Shown: one piece after another, positions 26,478-37,044 of the stretch
How the letters are laid out: every line of letters starts with the position of its first letter
How positions within the stretch are numbered: the first letter of the stretch is position 1
Assembly: GCF_002209485.1 (NCBI RefSeq)
Contig: NZ_NJIX01000002.1
Location: 806,001 to 870,000, forward strand
Source: Achromobacter sp. HZ34
GTDB lineage: Bacteria; Pseudomonadota; Gammaproteobacteria; Burkholderiales; Burkholderiaceae_B
Direction of reading: 5' to 3'
DNA length: 64,000 nt
Position numbers and translations under genes: made by a program
Notes under the pieces: generated by a model
What the model was told of the DNA's origin: nothing
What the model saw: only the letters and a program-made list of their open reading frames with translations
The model's database searches: none

Positions 26478-26509
26478 GTCCCGGGCGGCGAAACTCACCG
26501 CCCCGGGAC
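26478..26509 (-). other. Hairpin after pyrG
   Basis: GTCCCGGGCGG faces CCGCCCCGGGAC, a stem with one bulge, 3 bases after the pyrG stop codon. With no T-run it may be a Rho-type end or an mRNA-stabilising structure ahead of eno. Confidence 0.45.
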
Positions 26510-26512
26510 GCA

Positions 26513-28213
<1,701 letters not shown>

Positions 28214-28345
28214 TTATAGCTGGGAGCTGGCCGCTGTTTGGGTTTTCCCTGAGCGTCGGGGCGTAACAAAGCAACACCTTAGAGACATCCGGGTATGTAG
28301 CGATCCAACCCCATTTTGATAAGATCGAGCGCCTTGGGAGGACCC

Positions 28346-28412
28346 CGTCCATTCTTCGGGAAGGACCCGGCCGCCCGCCAGGAAGTAATCGTCCATCCTT
28401 CGGGAAGTGCCC
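28346..28412 (+). repeat. Two 23-bp direct repeats before a membrane-protein gene
   Basis: Copies at 28346-28368 and 28390-28412, both CGTCCATYCTTCGGGAAGK followed by CCC; a partial CGTCCAT follows at 28412-28418. The start-to-start spacing is 44 bases, about four helical turns. The copies lie 26-92 bases upstream of the next start codon, so they could be regulatory. Confidence 0.6.
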
Positions 28413-28437
28413 GTCCATATAAGAAAAGGAAGCCTGC

Positions 28438-29439
28438 ATGTCCGACACTGCCAGCGATCGCCTTCCCCTGCCTCGACTGCTCGCCCTGACCGCCGCCATC
28501 ACCGCCCTGCTGATGTCGTTGGCGTTCATGGCGGTGCAGCTGTCCGTCGGCGAACATGCCGCGGAGCTGCGCAGAGTCTATATGGGCTGGAGCTACGTAC
28601 TCACCCTGGGGCTGGACTGGGCGGCCAACCTGGCGCTGACCGGCCTGGTGGTCTACGCCTGCACGCGCTCCTACGAAGAGAACCACGGCGCCCTGCCCGT
28701 GGGCGCGCGCCGCCGGGTGCAGGGACTGATGGTGGCTGCCGTCGTGGCCATCACCCTGGCCATGCAGATGCTGTGGATCGCCCTGTACCCGGTGGTGATG
28801 ATGCCCATCCTGCGCTGGGGCATGGAGAATTACAGCCCCTACGCCGGGCCGCTGGTCATACAGGCCATCGGCTTGGTGCAGACCATCATCGCCGGCCTGT
28901 TGATGAGCGTGGCCACGCTGGCCTACGCCCGCCGCATCGCGCCGGCGCTGAGCCACGACGACCAGGCCCGCCCCGTGGTGCCCGCCGTGCAGTCGGCTGC
29001 CGTGATCTTCGCCTGGACCTGGCTGGTGCTGCAGGTGCAGTTGGTGCGACCCGCCGTCGGCTTGTACACGTCGCAACTCAGCAGCCAGACGCCCTGGACC
29101 TTGCTGTTGTACCTCGTTCTGCCCTTGCTGATCGCCCTGCTGTCCAAGGTGGCCGTGGCCAAGCCGCTGACTGAGATCCAGCCCTGGCGGGCCGCGCCTG
29201 GCCGGGCCATCCTGGCCGCGCTGTGCGCCTTCCTCAGCGCACAGTTGGCCCAGTTCGCCGTGGCGTTCGTGCTTGCCTACTCGCTGCGCCTGTCCACGCT
29301 CTTGCGGGGCGGGCTGCTGGTACTGATCATCGGCGCGCTGATCACCTACCTGGCCTTGATGGTGCCGCTGAGCCGGCTGTTCATCCGCCTCTTCTACCGC
29401 CGCGAAGGCAGCGCCGCCACGAACGTCGCCGCGGCGTAG
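28438..29439 (+). CDS. Polytopic membrane protein of unknown function
   Basis: A 333-residue protein with about eight strongly hydrophobic segments and no recognised family motif. Segments occur near residues 10-30, 45-70, 95-120, 140-165, 180-205, 215-240, 255-285 and 290-315. A charged loop (TRSYEENHGALPVGARRR) follows the second helix and a basic tail ends in RRE. It starts with an AAAGGA ribosome-binding site. Divergent from pyrG and convergent with the aminopeptidase gene. Two 23-bp repeats sit in its upstream region. It could be a transporter-like protein or an enzyme embedded in the membrane; nothing in the sequence decides this. Confidence 0.75.
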   Translation: MSDTASDRLPLPRLLALTAAITALLMSLAFMAVQLSVGEHAAELRRVYMGWSYVLTLGLDWAANLALTGLVVYACTRSYEENHGALPVGARRRVQGLMVAAVVAITLAMQMLWIALYPVVMMPILRWGMENYSPYAGPLVIQAIGLVQTIIAGLLMSVATLAYARRIAPALSHDDQARPVVPAVQSAAVIFAWTWLVLQVQLVRPAVGLYTSQLSSQTPWTLLLYLVLPLLIALLSKVAVAKPLTEIQPWRAAPGRAILAALCAFLSAQLAQFAVAFVLAYSLRLSTLLRGGLLVLIIGALITYLALMVPLSRLFIRLFYRREGSAATNVAAA

Positions 29440-29463
29440 GCCCGCGCTGGCGGGCAGCCCCCA

Positions 29464-31350
29464 TTACGCCGTCAACGTGCGCGGCTCGGTCGCCAAGACC
29501 AGCCAGGCCTTCGCCGCGCCGTCCACATGCGGCAGCAGGCGTTCGCGCACCTGGGCGTGGTAGGCATCCAGCCAGGCGGCCTCGTCGGCCGTCAGCAACG
29601 CGCGGTCGACACAGCGCGTATCGATGGGACATAGCGTCAGGGTTTCGAACTCCAGGAATTCGCCCAGTTCGGTCGTCTGCCACGGCCGATTCGCCACCAG
29701 GTTCTCGATGCGCACGCCCCAACGCCCCGGCCGATACAGCCCCGGCTCGTTGGACGTGATCATGCCCGGCTCCATGGCCGTGTGCGGTCCCGCCGGGGCG
29801 CGATGGGAAATCACCTGCGGCCCTTCGTGCACGTTCATGAAATAGCCCACGCCGTGCCCCGTGCCATGGCCGTATTCGGCGCCGCCGGCCCAGATGGGCG
29901 CGCGCGCGATGGCGTCCAGCATGGGCGACAGCACGCCCCGCGGGAAGCGGGCGCGCGACAGCGCGATCATGCCCTTGAGCACCAGCGTGTAGTCACGCTT
30001 CTGCTCGGCGCCGGGCTGGCCCACCGCGACCACCCGCGTGATATCCGTGGTGCCGCCGACATACTGCGCGCCGGAATCGATCAACAGCAGGCCGTCGCCG
30101 GCAATGGTGGCGTGCGATTGCGCGGTGGCGCGATAGTGCGGCATGGCGCCGTTGGCGTTGAAGCCGGCGATGGTGCCGAAGCTCAGTGACACGAAGCCCG
30201 GCTTGCGGGCGCGCGCCGCCGACAGGACTTCGTCCACGGTCAGCTCGGTGACGGTCTCGCCACGCGCCAGGGCGGCTTCCAGCCAGGCGAAGAATTCGCA
30301 CAGGGCAGCGCCGTCCTGTTCCATGGCGGCGCGCACGTGCACCAGTTCCGCATCGGTCTTGCGCGACTTGGCCAGCGTGCTGGGGTTGATGGCTTCGATG
30401 CGCCGCGCCGACGCCGGCAGGTCTGCCAGCACGCCTACCGTCACCCGCGCGGGATCGACCAGGATGGCCAGGTCCGGGCCCGCGCCCGTCGCCGCAGCGG
30501 AGCCGGTGCCTGCACCTGCACCCAAGGTTGCCAGCGTGGCGGCCAGTTCGGTGTACGGCCGCACGGTGACACCGTCTTCGCGCAGCAGCGCCTGCAGCGC
30601 CGCGTCCACCTTGCCCGGCGCCACGAACAACGTGGCATCGTTTTCACGCAGCAAGGCATGGGCGACGAAGACGGGGTTGTAGTCGACGTCGGCGCCACGC
30701 AGATTGAACAGCCAGGCAATGTCGTCCAGGCTGGAAATCAGATGGGCGCCGGCCTTGCGCACCCGCATGGCTTCGCGCACGGCTTGCAGCTTCTGGGCGC
30801 GGGAGACGCAGGCATACGGGGCCTGGTGTTCGTAGATCTTGTCTTGCGGCAGTCCTGGCCGCTCGGGCCAGACGGCGTCCAGCACGTCCTGGCCGATGTC
30901 CAGCACGATGCCGCGCGGCGTCAGCGCGGACTCCAGTGCATGGAAGGCGCCCAGCGCCAGCACCTGGCCGTCCACCCCGACCCGTGAGCCGGCCGGCAGA
31001 TTGGCCGCCAGCCAGTCGATATGGCCCGGTATGCCTACCGCGGCGATTTTCATCAGGTTCACGCAGCTGCCCGCCAGTTGGGCTTCGGCCTGCACCCAAT
31101 AGCGGCTGTCGACCCAGACCCCCGCGAAATCCGCCGTCACCACCAGGGTGCCCACCGATCCGGTGAATCCCGACAGCCACTGCCGGCCCTGCCAGCGCGC
31201 CGGCAGGTATTCGGACAGATGCGGATCGGCCGACGGCACCAGACAGGCGGCCAGTCCGCGCGTGGCCATGACCGCGCGCACGGCGGCGATGCGGGCATCG
31301 GTAGTGTGCGCGGCGGACGGCGTGGACGATGGCGTCTGCGGTTGGGTCAT
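29464..31350 (-). CDS. M24 aminopeptidase P family protein
   Basis: A 628-residue Xaa-Pro aminopeptidase that removes N-terminal residues next to proline. It has the three-part layout of the long aminopeptidase P form: two creatinase-like N-terminal domains, then the pita-bread catalytic domain. Metal ligands are in LLIDSGAQYVGGTTDITRVV, in GHGTGHGVGYFMNVHEGP and in MITSNEPGLYRPGRWGVRIEN. The length matches the eukaryote-type long form rather than E. coli PepP. An Ala/Gly-rich loop (LGAGAGTGSAAATGAG) is inserted in the second domain. It lies last in the peptide-utilisation locus, 18 bases after the M55 gene. Confidence 0.92.
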   Translation of the reverse strand: MTQPQTPSSTPSAAHTTDARIAAVRAVMATRGLAACLVPSADPHLSEYLPARWQGRQWLSGFTGSVGTLVVTADFAGVWVDSRYWVQAEAQLAGSCVNLMKIAAVGIPGHIDWLAANLPAGSRVGVDGQVLALGAFHALESALTPRGIVLDIGQDVLDAVWPERPGLPQDKIYEHQAPYACVSRAQKLQAVREAMRVRKAGAHLISSLDDIAWLFNLRGADVDYNPVFVAHALLRENDATLFVAPGKVDAALQALLREDGVTVRPYTELAATLATLGAGAGTGSAAATGAGPDLAILVDPARVTVGVLADLPASARRIEAINPSTLAKSRKTDAELVHVRAAMEQDGAALCEFFAWLEAALARGETVTELTVDEVLSAARARKPGFVSLSFGTIAGFNANGAMPHYRATAQSHATIAGDGLLLIDSGAQYVGGTTDITRVVAVGQPGAEQKRDYTLVLKGMIALSRARFPRGVLSPMLDAIARAPIWAGGAEYGHGTGHGVGYFMNVHEGPQVISHRAPAGPHTAMEPGMITSNEPGLYRPGRWGVRIENLVANRPWQTTELGEFLEFETLTLCPIDTRCVDRALLTADEAAWLDAYHAQVRERLLPHVDGAAKAWLVLATEPRTLTA

Positions 31351-31368
31351 GGATTCCTCGAAAAAAAA

Positions 31369-32187
31369 TTATCGCAACATGAAAGACATGGCGGCCAGGC
31401 TGTTGAGTGTGCGTATGGCGGCCTGCATGCTGTCGGTATTAAACCGCAGGTTCACGCCATCCACCCGCTCCAGCGAGGGCAACATGCAGAACAGGTCGGC
31501 CACGGCCGTGGTCTGCGTCTGCAGCTGGCATTCTATAGGCGGTGCGATGCGGAAGGGTTGCAGCGTTTTGATATTGTGCATGGCGGCTTCGGCGGCCTCG
31601 GCGATGGCCGCGCGCGATGCCGCGGGCGACAGGGTGGCGCCGCTGCCCTGCCCGCGCGCGATCTTGGTCTGCACCCATACCGCGTCGGGAAACAGCTCGC
31701 GGGTTTCACCGATGAAGACGTCATCGCCGGTGGCCAGCGCCACGGGCACGCCCAGCTCGCCCGCCAGCGCGCCGTACAGGCCGGCTTCGCCCAGCTCCAT
31801 CCCGTTGATGCGTACTTTTGCAAAAGCGAAACTGTTGATCGTATGGGCCAGGACACCGCGGCCCTGCGCGCGCGAGTGGTAGCCGATCATGAAGACGCCA
31901 TCGCAGGGTTCTTCCAGGCCGCCCATCATGCCCAGGTAGCGCGGCTTGCCCATGACCAGGCGGGCGCGTTCGTCGATACCGTCGGGCAGCAGATTGCGGA
32001 AACCGCCGTGGGAATCGTTGACCAGGACGTCGTCGGCGCCGCCGGCGAAGGCGCCGCGCACGGCGGCGTCGGCCTCGCCGGTCATCCAGGCGCGCGCCCT
32101 TTCATATTCGCCGTTGCCGGCGGTGATCTGCTGGGAGTGGAAGACGCCGGCGACGCCTTCGATATCGGTGGAAACAAGTATGCGCAT
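31369..32187 (-). CDS. dppA: M55 D-aminopeptidase
   Basis: A 272-residue zinc-dependent peptidase of the DppA family, which cuts D-amino-acid-containing di- and tripeptides such as D-Ala-D-Ala or D-Ala-Gly-Gly. Typical motifs: the N-terminal MRILVSTDIEGVAGV with metal ligands, VNDSHGGFRNLLPD, and MIGYHSRAQGRGVLAHTINS. The start at 32187 begins this conserved block. It lies between the P1 peptidase and aminopeptidase P genes. The substrate fits recycling of wall-derived peptides, and the neighbouring importer would bring such peptides in. Confidence 0.9.
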   Translation of the reverse strand: MRILVSTDIEGVAGVFHSQQITAGNGEYERARAWMTGEADAAVRGAFAGGADDVLVNDSHGGFRNLLPDGIDERARLVMGKPRYLGMMGGLEEPCDGVFMIGYHSRAQGRGVLAHTINSFAFAKVRINGMELGEAGLYGALAGELGVPVALATGDDVFIGETRELFPDAVWVQTKIARGQGSGATLSPAASRAAIAEAAEAAMHNIKTLQPFRIAPPIECQLQTQTTAVADLFCMLPSLERVDGVNLRFNTDSMQAAIRTLNSLAAMSFMLR

Positions 32188-32283
32188 GGTCTGATTCTGA
32201 AAAAAAGTCTGTTCGAGTAATTCTGCTATCGGGCCGTCTGGCGTCGCCGGACAGCACTGCGCCGCCGGCACGGCGAACGCCTG

Positions 32284-33426
32284 CTAGGGCAAGTTGCGGG
32301 CAAGCCAGGCGGACCAGTCGGAAATCGCTGCGGTGATGGCCTGGCGGACATGGCCATCGCGGCCGTGCACGGTGACCGCGCGCCACATGGCATGGATGAT
32401 GGCCTGCTCGGTGGCCTCGGCGGCCGCTTCGAACAAGGGATCGATACGGGTTTCGTGCAGCAGTCGCGGCGCGGGCATGCCGCGCTCGGCCAGGTGGGGC
32501 ACGGTGTAGGCGGTGGAAAACGCCAGGGCGATGTCGCCACTGCCGTGGCCATACACCGAGCCGGTGCGCGCCAGGCCCGCGCCCGCGCGCACGGCCAGCC
32601 GGCGCAGTTGGCGCGCGTCCAGCGGCGCATCGGTGGCCAACAGCAGGATGATGGAGCCCTTCTCCGGGCCGCTGGCGGGGCCGCCCGTGCGGGCGCCGGT
32701 CGCGTCGGTCGCCGCGGTCGCGTCCGATGCGCCGGTGCCGGCCGCACCAAGCGCGCAGCCAGCGCCGGCATCCGCTTCCGCCTCGCTCAGCCAGCGCCCG
32801 AAGGGCCGGCCGGCCACGGTCAGGTTGGGCTTGCGGCCGTAGTTCGCCAGCACCAGCGCGCCGACCGTATGGCCGCCGGCCACACGCGAAGCCGATCCGA
32901 TGCCGCCTTTGAAGGAAAAGCAGGACATGCCGCGCCCCGCGCCCACGGCGCCCTGGTCGAACACCTGGCCAGCGGCGACCAGCGCCTGGCCGTAATGCGC
33001 CTCTGTCACCGCCAGGGCCTGGATGTCGTTCAGATACCCGTCATTGCATTCGAAGACCAAGGGGTTGACCGTCGCCCACTCGCGGCCGACTTGCGGATTG
33101 TCCTTCACGGCCGCGCGGATCTGGGCATTGGCCACCGTGCCGACGCCGAAGGTATTGGTCAGCGCGATGGGCGTTTCCAGCACGCCCAGTTCCTCGATCT
33201 GCACCAGGCCGATGCTCTTGCCGAAGCCGTTGATCACCGCCACGCCGGCCGGCACCTTGTCACGGTAGGAATCGCCGCCATGCGGGCGCAGCACCGTCAC
33301 GCCAGTCTGGATCGGGCCGTCATCCAGGGTGACGTGGCCGACGGTCACCCCGGCCACATCGCAAATATTATCCAGGGCGCCCGCGGGCAGCCTGCCGATA
33401 CGCGGCGCTTGATTCTTGCCGTCCAT
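32284..33426 (-). CDS. P1-family (DmpA-type) aminopeptidase
   Basis: A 380-residue self-processing peptidase of the DmpA/P1 family, which removes N-terminal L- or D-residues or cleaves beta-peptides. The N-terminal part carries ICDVAGVTVGHVTL and GVAVINGFGKSIGLVQIEELG; the new N-terminal nucleophile after autocleavage is Ser258 in KGSIILLLATDAPL. Just before it an Ala/Thr/Gly-rich linker (residues about 218-255) is unusually long. The second subunit continues with SVYGHGSGDIALAFST. It follows the importer permease genes and precedes the M55 gene. Confidence 0.9.
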   Translation of the reverse strand: MDGKNQAPRIGRLPAGALDNICDVAGVTVGHVTLDDGPIQTGVTVLRPHGGDSYRDKVPAGVAVINGFGKSIGLVQIEELGVLETPIALTNTFGVGTVANAQIRAAVKDNPQVGREWATVNPLVFECNDGYLNDIQALAVTEAHYGQALVAAGQVFDQGAVGAGRGMSCFSFKGGIGSASRVAGGHTVGALVLANYGRKPNLTVAGRPFGRWLSEAEADAGAGCALGAAGTGASDATAATDATGARTGGPASGPEKGSIILLLATDAPLDARQLRRLAVRAGAGLARTGSVYGHGSGDIALAFSTAYTVPHLAERGMPAPRLLHETRIDPLFEAAAEATEQAIIHAMWRAVTVHGRDGHVRQAITAAISDWSAWLARNLP

Positions 33427-33447
33427 GGTGTTGCTTACTCCTCATGA

Positions 33448-33472
33448 ACAACGGCCCGTCACGGGCCGTTGT
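33448..33472 (-). other. Intergenic hairpin between gsiD and the P1 peptidase gene
   Basis: A perfect 11-bp stem, ACAACGGCCCG/CGGGCCGTTGT, with a 3-base loop and no T-run on the minus strand. It may adjust the ratio of peptidase to transporter mRNA. Confidence 0.5.
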
Positions 33473-33479
33473 CGTCGTT

Positions 33480-34394
33480 TTACTTGCGGTCGATCTTCGG
33501 ATCCAGCGCGTCGCGCAGCCCGTCACCCAGCAGGTTGAAGGCCAGGACCGTCAGGAAGATGGCCAGCGCCGGGAACACGGCGATGTGCGGCGACGTCACC
33601 ATGTCGGCGCGCGCTTCGCTCAGCATGGCGCCCCACTCCGGCGTCGGCGGCTGCGCGCCCATGCCCAGGAAGGACAGGCTGGCGGCCGTGATGATGGACG
33701 TGCCCACGCGCATCGTGCCGTACACCACGATGGGCGAGATCGTCCCCGGCAGGATGTGGCGCATGATGATGGTCCAGTCCGACGCCCCCACGCTCTTGAC
33801 CGCCTCGACATAGGTCATGTGCTTGATGGCCAGCGTATTGCCGCGTACCAGGCGGGCGAAAGCCGGCACGCTGAACACGGCCACGGCCACCACCACGTTG
33901 ACCATGCTGGAGCCCAGGATGGCCACCACGCCGATCGCCAGCAGCATGCCGGGGAAAGCCAGCAGCACGTCCGACACCCGCATGGTGATGCGCTCCCACC
34001 AGCCTTCGTAATAGCCTGCCATCAGGCCCATGGCGGTACCGACGATGGCACCCAGCGCCACCGACACGAAACCGGCGATCAGCGAAATGCGCGAGCCCAT
34101 CAGGATGCGGCTGAAGATGTCGCGGCCCAGCGAATCCACGCCCAGCCAATGGGTCAGCGACGGCCCCGCGTTGAGCTGGTCGTAATCGAAGAAGTTCTCG
34201 GCATCGAAGGGCACCAGCCAGGGCGCGAACACCGCCGCCAGCACCAGCAGCAGGACGAAGAACGCCGCGGCCACCGCCAGGTGCTGCTTCTTGAACTTGC
34301 GCCAGAACTCGCTGAACGGCGTGCGCACATCGGTGGGCGCGGCCGGCGCGGCGGCGGGCGCCGACGAGGGAGTAACAGTATTGATATTGCTCAT
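33480..34394 (-). CDS. gsiD: Peptide/glutathione ABC permease (GsiD type)
   Basis: A 304-residue inner-membrane permease of the DppC/OppC group. Its N-terminal cytoplasmic leader is followed by a first helix ([19 protein letters not shown]) and the DppC-typical periplasmic loop ([24 protein letters not shown]). The EAA loop that contacts the ATPase reads [25 protein letters not shown]. The end, [12 protein letters not shown], is conserved. It pairs with GsiC, 7 bases downstream of it. Confidence 0.92.
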   Translation of the reverse strand: MSNINTVTPSSAPAAAPAAPTDVRTPFSEFWRKFKKQHLAVAAAFFVLLLVLAAVFAPWLVPFDAENFFDYDQLNAGPSLTHWLGVDSLGRDIFSRILMGSRISLIAGFVSVALGAIVGTAMGLMAGYYEGWWERITMRVSDVLLAFPGMLLAIGVVAILGSSMVNVVVAVAVFSVPAFARLVRGNTLAIKHMTYVEAVKSVGASDWTIIMRHILPGTISPIVVYGTMRVGTSIITAASLSFLGMGAQPPTPEWGAMLSEARADMVTSPHIAVFPALAIFLTVLAFNLLGDGLRDALDPKIDRK

Positions 34395-34401
34395 GGCCGG
34401 C

Positions 34402-35322
34402 TCACTTGTAGCGAATGCTGGGGTTGATGACGCCGTAAAGCACGTCCACGGCCAGGTTGATCACGATGAATTCGAAAGAGAACAGCAGCACCAGCCCCTG
34501 GATCACGGGGTAGTCGCGCTGGGTCACCGCGTTGACCAGCAGATTGCCCAGGCCGGGCCAGCTGAACACGGTCTCTACCACGATGGAGCCGCCCAGCAGG
34601 AAGCCGAACTGCAGACCCATCATGGTGATCACGGGAATCATGGCGTTGCGCAACGTGTGCTTGACCACCACCACGCGCTCGGACAAGCCCTTGGCACGGG
34701 CGGTACGCACGAAGTCTTCCTGGATCACCTCGACGAAGGACGCGCGGGTGAAGCGCGCCATCACGGCGGCCACGGCGGCCCCCAGCGTGATCGAAGGCAG
34801 GATGTAGTGTTTCCAGCTGGACGCGCCGACGGTCGGCAACCAGCCCAGGCCCACGGAGAACACCTGCATCAGCATCATGCCCAGCGCGAAGGCGGGGAAG
34901 GAGATGCCGGAAACGGCCAGCGTCATGCCCAGGCGATCGGGCCATTTATTGCGCCAGACCGCGGATACGATGCCGATCACCATGCCGAACACCGTCGCCC
35001 AGACCATGCTGGTCAGGGTCAACAGCAGCGTGGGATTGAAACGGTCGGCGATTTCAGTCGTCACCGGACGCTTGCTGCGCAGCGAAGTGCCCAGGTCGCC
35101 GTGCAGCATGTGCTGGAAGTAACGCACGAATTGCCGCGGCATGGGCAGATCCAGGCCCAGCTCCTTGCGCATCAGTTCGACGGTCTGCTCGTCGGCATCC
35201 TGGCCGGCGGCCAGGCGCGCGGGATCACCCGGCAGCATATGCACGAACAGGAACACCACCACCGAAACCAGCAGCAGCGTGGGGATCATGCCCAGAAGGC
35301 GTTTGACGATATAGGAGAACAT
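34402..35322 (-). CDS. gsiC: Peptide/glutathione ABC permease (GsiC type)
   Basis: A 306-residue permease of the DppB/OppB group with six predicted helices. N-terminal [24 protein letters not shown] and the loop [20 protein letters not shown] are typical. The EAA loop is [31 protein letters not shown]. It forms the importer channel with GsiD. A 120-base gap with a processing-type hairpin separates it from the binding-protein gene gsiB upstream, which commonly allows the binding protein to be made in excess. Confidence 0.92.
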   Translation of the reverse strand: MFSYIVKRLLGMIPTLLLVSVVVFLFVHMLPGDPARLAAGQDADEQTVELMRKELGLDLPMPRQFVRYFQHMLHGDLGTSLRSKRPVTTEIADRFNPTLLLTLTSMVWATVFGMVIGIVSAVWRNKWPDRLGMTLAVSGISFPAFALGMMLMQVFSVGLGWLPTVGASSWKHYILPSITLGAAVAAVMARFTRASFVEVIQEDFVRTARAKGLSERVVVVKHTLRNAMIPVITMMGLQFGFLLGGSIVVETVFSWPGLGNLLVNAVTQRDYPVIQGLVLLFSFEFIVINLAVDVLYGVINPSIRYK

Positions 35323-35395
35323 TTAGATCATTCCAGCGCGCGGTGCCCCGCATTGAATCTACCGCGAGGCGCCGCGTGAACTTGCGGCAAAACGG

Positions 35396-35430
35396 CGCGC
35401 GCCGCTTCCGTATGACGGACGCGGCGCGCG
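35396..35430 (-). other. Hairpin between gsiB and gsiC
   Basis: A 15-bp stem with one mismatch (35396-35410 with 35416-35430), loop TATGA. Stable hairpins at this place in ABC operons usually protect the upstream binding-protein mRNA and lower permease expression. Confidence 0.65.
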
Positions 35431-35442
35431 GATCGTCGCGAT

Positions 35443-36993
35443 TTACTGCTTGAGGTCGATGTCGCCGAACCAGAAATTGGTGTCCGGCTGCACATACACA
35501 CCCGTCAGGTTCTTGGATTTCGCATACACATTGTTCTGCGTCACCAGGAATGCCCAGGGCGCATCCTTCCAGATGGTTTCCTGTGCGTCCTTGTACAGCG
35601 CGGTCTTCTCGTCGCGGTTGGACGTGCTGAGGGCCTTGGTCAGGTCCGCATCAACCTTGGGGTTCGAGTAGTACGACACGTTGTTCAGCGTGGGCGGATA
35701 CGACGTGCTGGCCAGCAAGGGACGCAGGCCCCAGTCGGCTTCGCCCGTCGAGGACGACCAGCCCGCGTAGTACATGCGGACCTGCGCGTCTTCAGGCTTC
35801 TGCACCTGCTGCACGCGCTGCACGCGTTGGCCGGATTCAAGCACTTCCACCGACACCTTGATGCCGACCTGGGCCAGCTGCTGCTGCAGGAACTGCACCA
35901 CCTTGACCGACGTGCCGTCGTTATAGGCCGACCACAAGGTGCTTTCGAAACCGCTGGGGTAGCCGGCTTCCTTCAGCAGTTCACGCGCCTTGGCGGGATC
36001 GTAGGCGTACTGGCCGATATCGGTGGCGTAGTCCACGCCCTTGGGCACGACGCCCGACACCGGGTTGGCGTAGCCGGCGAAGGCTACCTTGGCCAGGGCC
36101 TGCTTGTTGATGGCGTAGTTGACGGCCTGGCGCACCTTGACGTTGTCGAAGGGCTTCTTCATCGTGTTCATGGACAGGTAGCGCGCCATGATCGAGTTCT
36201 TGTCGTCGATCAGGTCCAGCTTGTCGTTCTTGGCCAGCACGGCGGCCTGCTCGAACGGCACTGGGAAGGCGAACTGCGCCTCGCCCGTCTGCACCACGGC
36301 GGCACGGGTGTTGTTGTCCGTGACGGTGCGGAAGGTCAGCGTATCGACCTTCGGATAGCCCTTCTTCCAGTAGCCGTCGAACTTCTTCACCTTCAGGTAT
36401 TCAGCCGGCTTCCATTCGACGAATTCGAAGGGGCCGGTGCCGACCGGATGGAAGCCGATGTCCTTGCCCCACTTCTTCAGCGCCGTCGGCGAGATCATCA
36501 TGGCCGACGAGTGCGCCAGCGCGTTGATGAAGGCCGAGAACGGCTTCTTCAGCGTGATGCGCACGGTGTAGGGGTCGACCACTTCGGTCTTCTCGACCTG
36601 GTTGAACTGCGTGTAGCGGCTCAGGTGGTTCTCGGGATTCGAAACGCGGTCGTAGTTGACCTTGACGGCGTCGGCGTTGAAATCCGTACCGTCCTGGAAC
36701 TTGACACCCTGGCGCAGCTTGATCGTGTAGACCAGGCCGTCCGGGCTCACTTCGTAGCCTGTGGCCAGCAAGGGCTGGATCTTCAGGTCCTTGTCGAACT
36801 CGAACAGGCCTTCATAGTAGGCCTTGCCGACAGCCTGGTTCAGCGTACTGATGGTGTTGTACGGGTCCAGCGTTTCCAGCGCGATGGCGACAGCGAAGGT
36901 CACGTCCTTGCTGGCGTGGGCCAACGGGGATGCGAGCACGCCAAAGGCCAGCGCGGCGGCAGCCATCATGCGAGTCGGGCGAAGCAGTTTCAT
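35443..36993 (-). CDS. gsiB: Periplasmic peptide/glutathione-binding protein (GsiB type)
   Basis: A 516-residue SBP_bac_5 protein. Residues 1-27 form a signal peptide ending in AHA. The mature part begins KDVTFAVAIALETLDPYNT and has the family motifs YEGLFEFDKDLKIQPLLATGYE, GTGPFEFVEWKPAEYLKVKKF and VRQAVNYAINKQAL. The GsiB assignment is by operon layout and overall resemblance; dipeptide-binding relatives are close, so glutathione or short peptides are both possible. The ligand likely enters for breakdown by the neighbouring peptidases. Confidence 0.88.
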   Translation of the reverse strand: MKLLRPTRMMAAAALAFGVLASPLAHASKDVTFAVAIALETLDPYNTISTLNQAVGKAYYEGLFEFDKDLKIQPLLATGYEVSPDGLVYTIKLRQGVKFQDGTDFNADAVKVNYDRVSNPENHLSRYTQFNQVEKTEVVDPYTVRITLKKPFSAFINALAHSSAMMISPTALKKWGKDIGFHPVGTGPFEFVEWKPAEYLKVKKFDGYWKKGYPKVDTLTFRTVTDNNTRAAVVQTGEAQFAFPVPFEQAAVLAKNDKLDLIDDKNSIMARYLSMNTMKKPFDNVKVRQAVNYAINKQALAKVAFAGYANPVSGVVPKGVDYATDIGQYAYDPAKARELLKEAGYPSGFESTLWSAYNDGTSVKVVQFLQQQLAQVGIKVSVEVLESGQRVQRVQQVQKPEDAQVRMYYAGWSSSTGEADWGLRPLLASTSYPPTLNNVSYYSNPKVDADLTKALSTSNRDEKTALYKDAQETIWKDAPWAFLVTQNNVYAKSKNLTGVYVQPDTNFWFGDIDLKQ

Positions 36994-37044
36994 GATGAAG
37001 CACTCCTGAGTTCAGTAAGGAGGTTTGGTGGTGAAAAACGAAGT

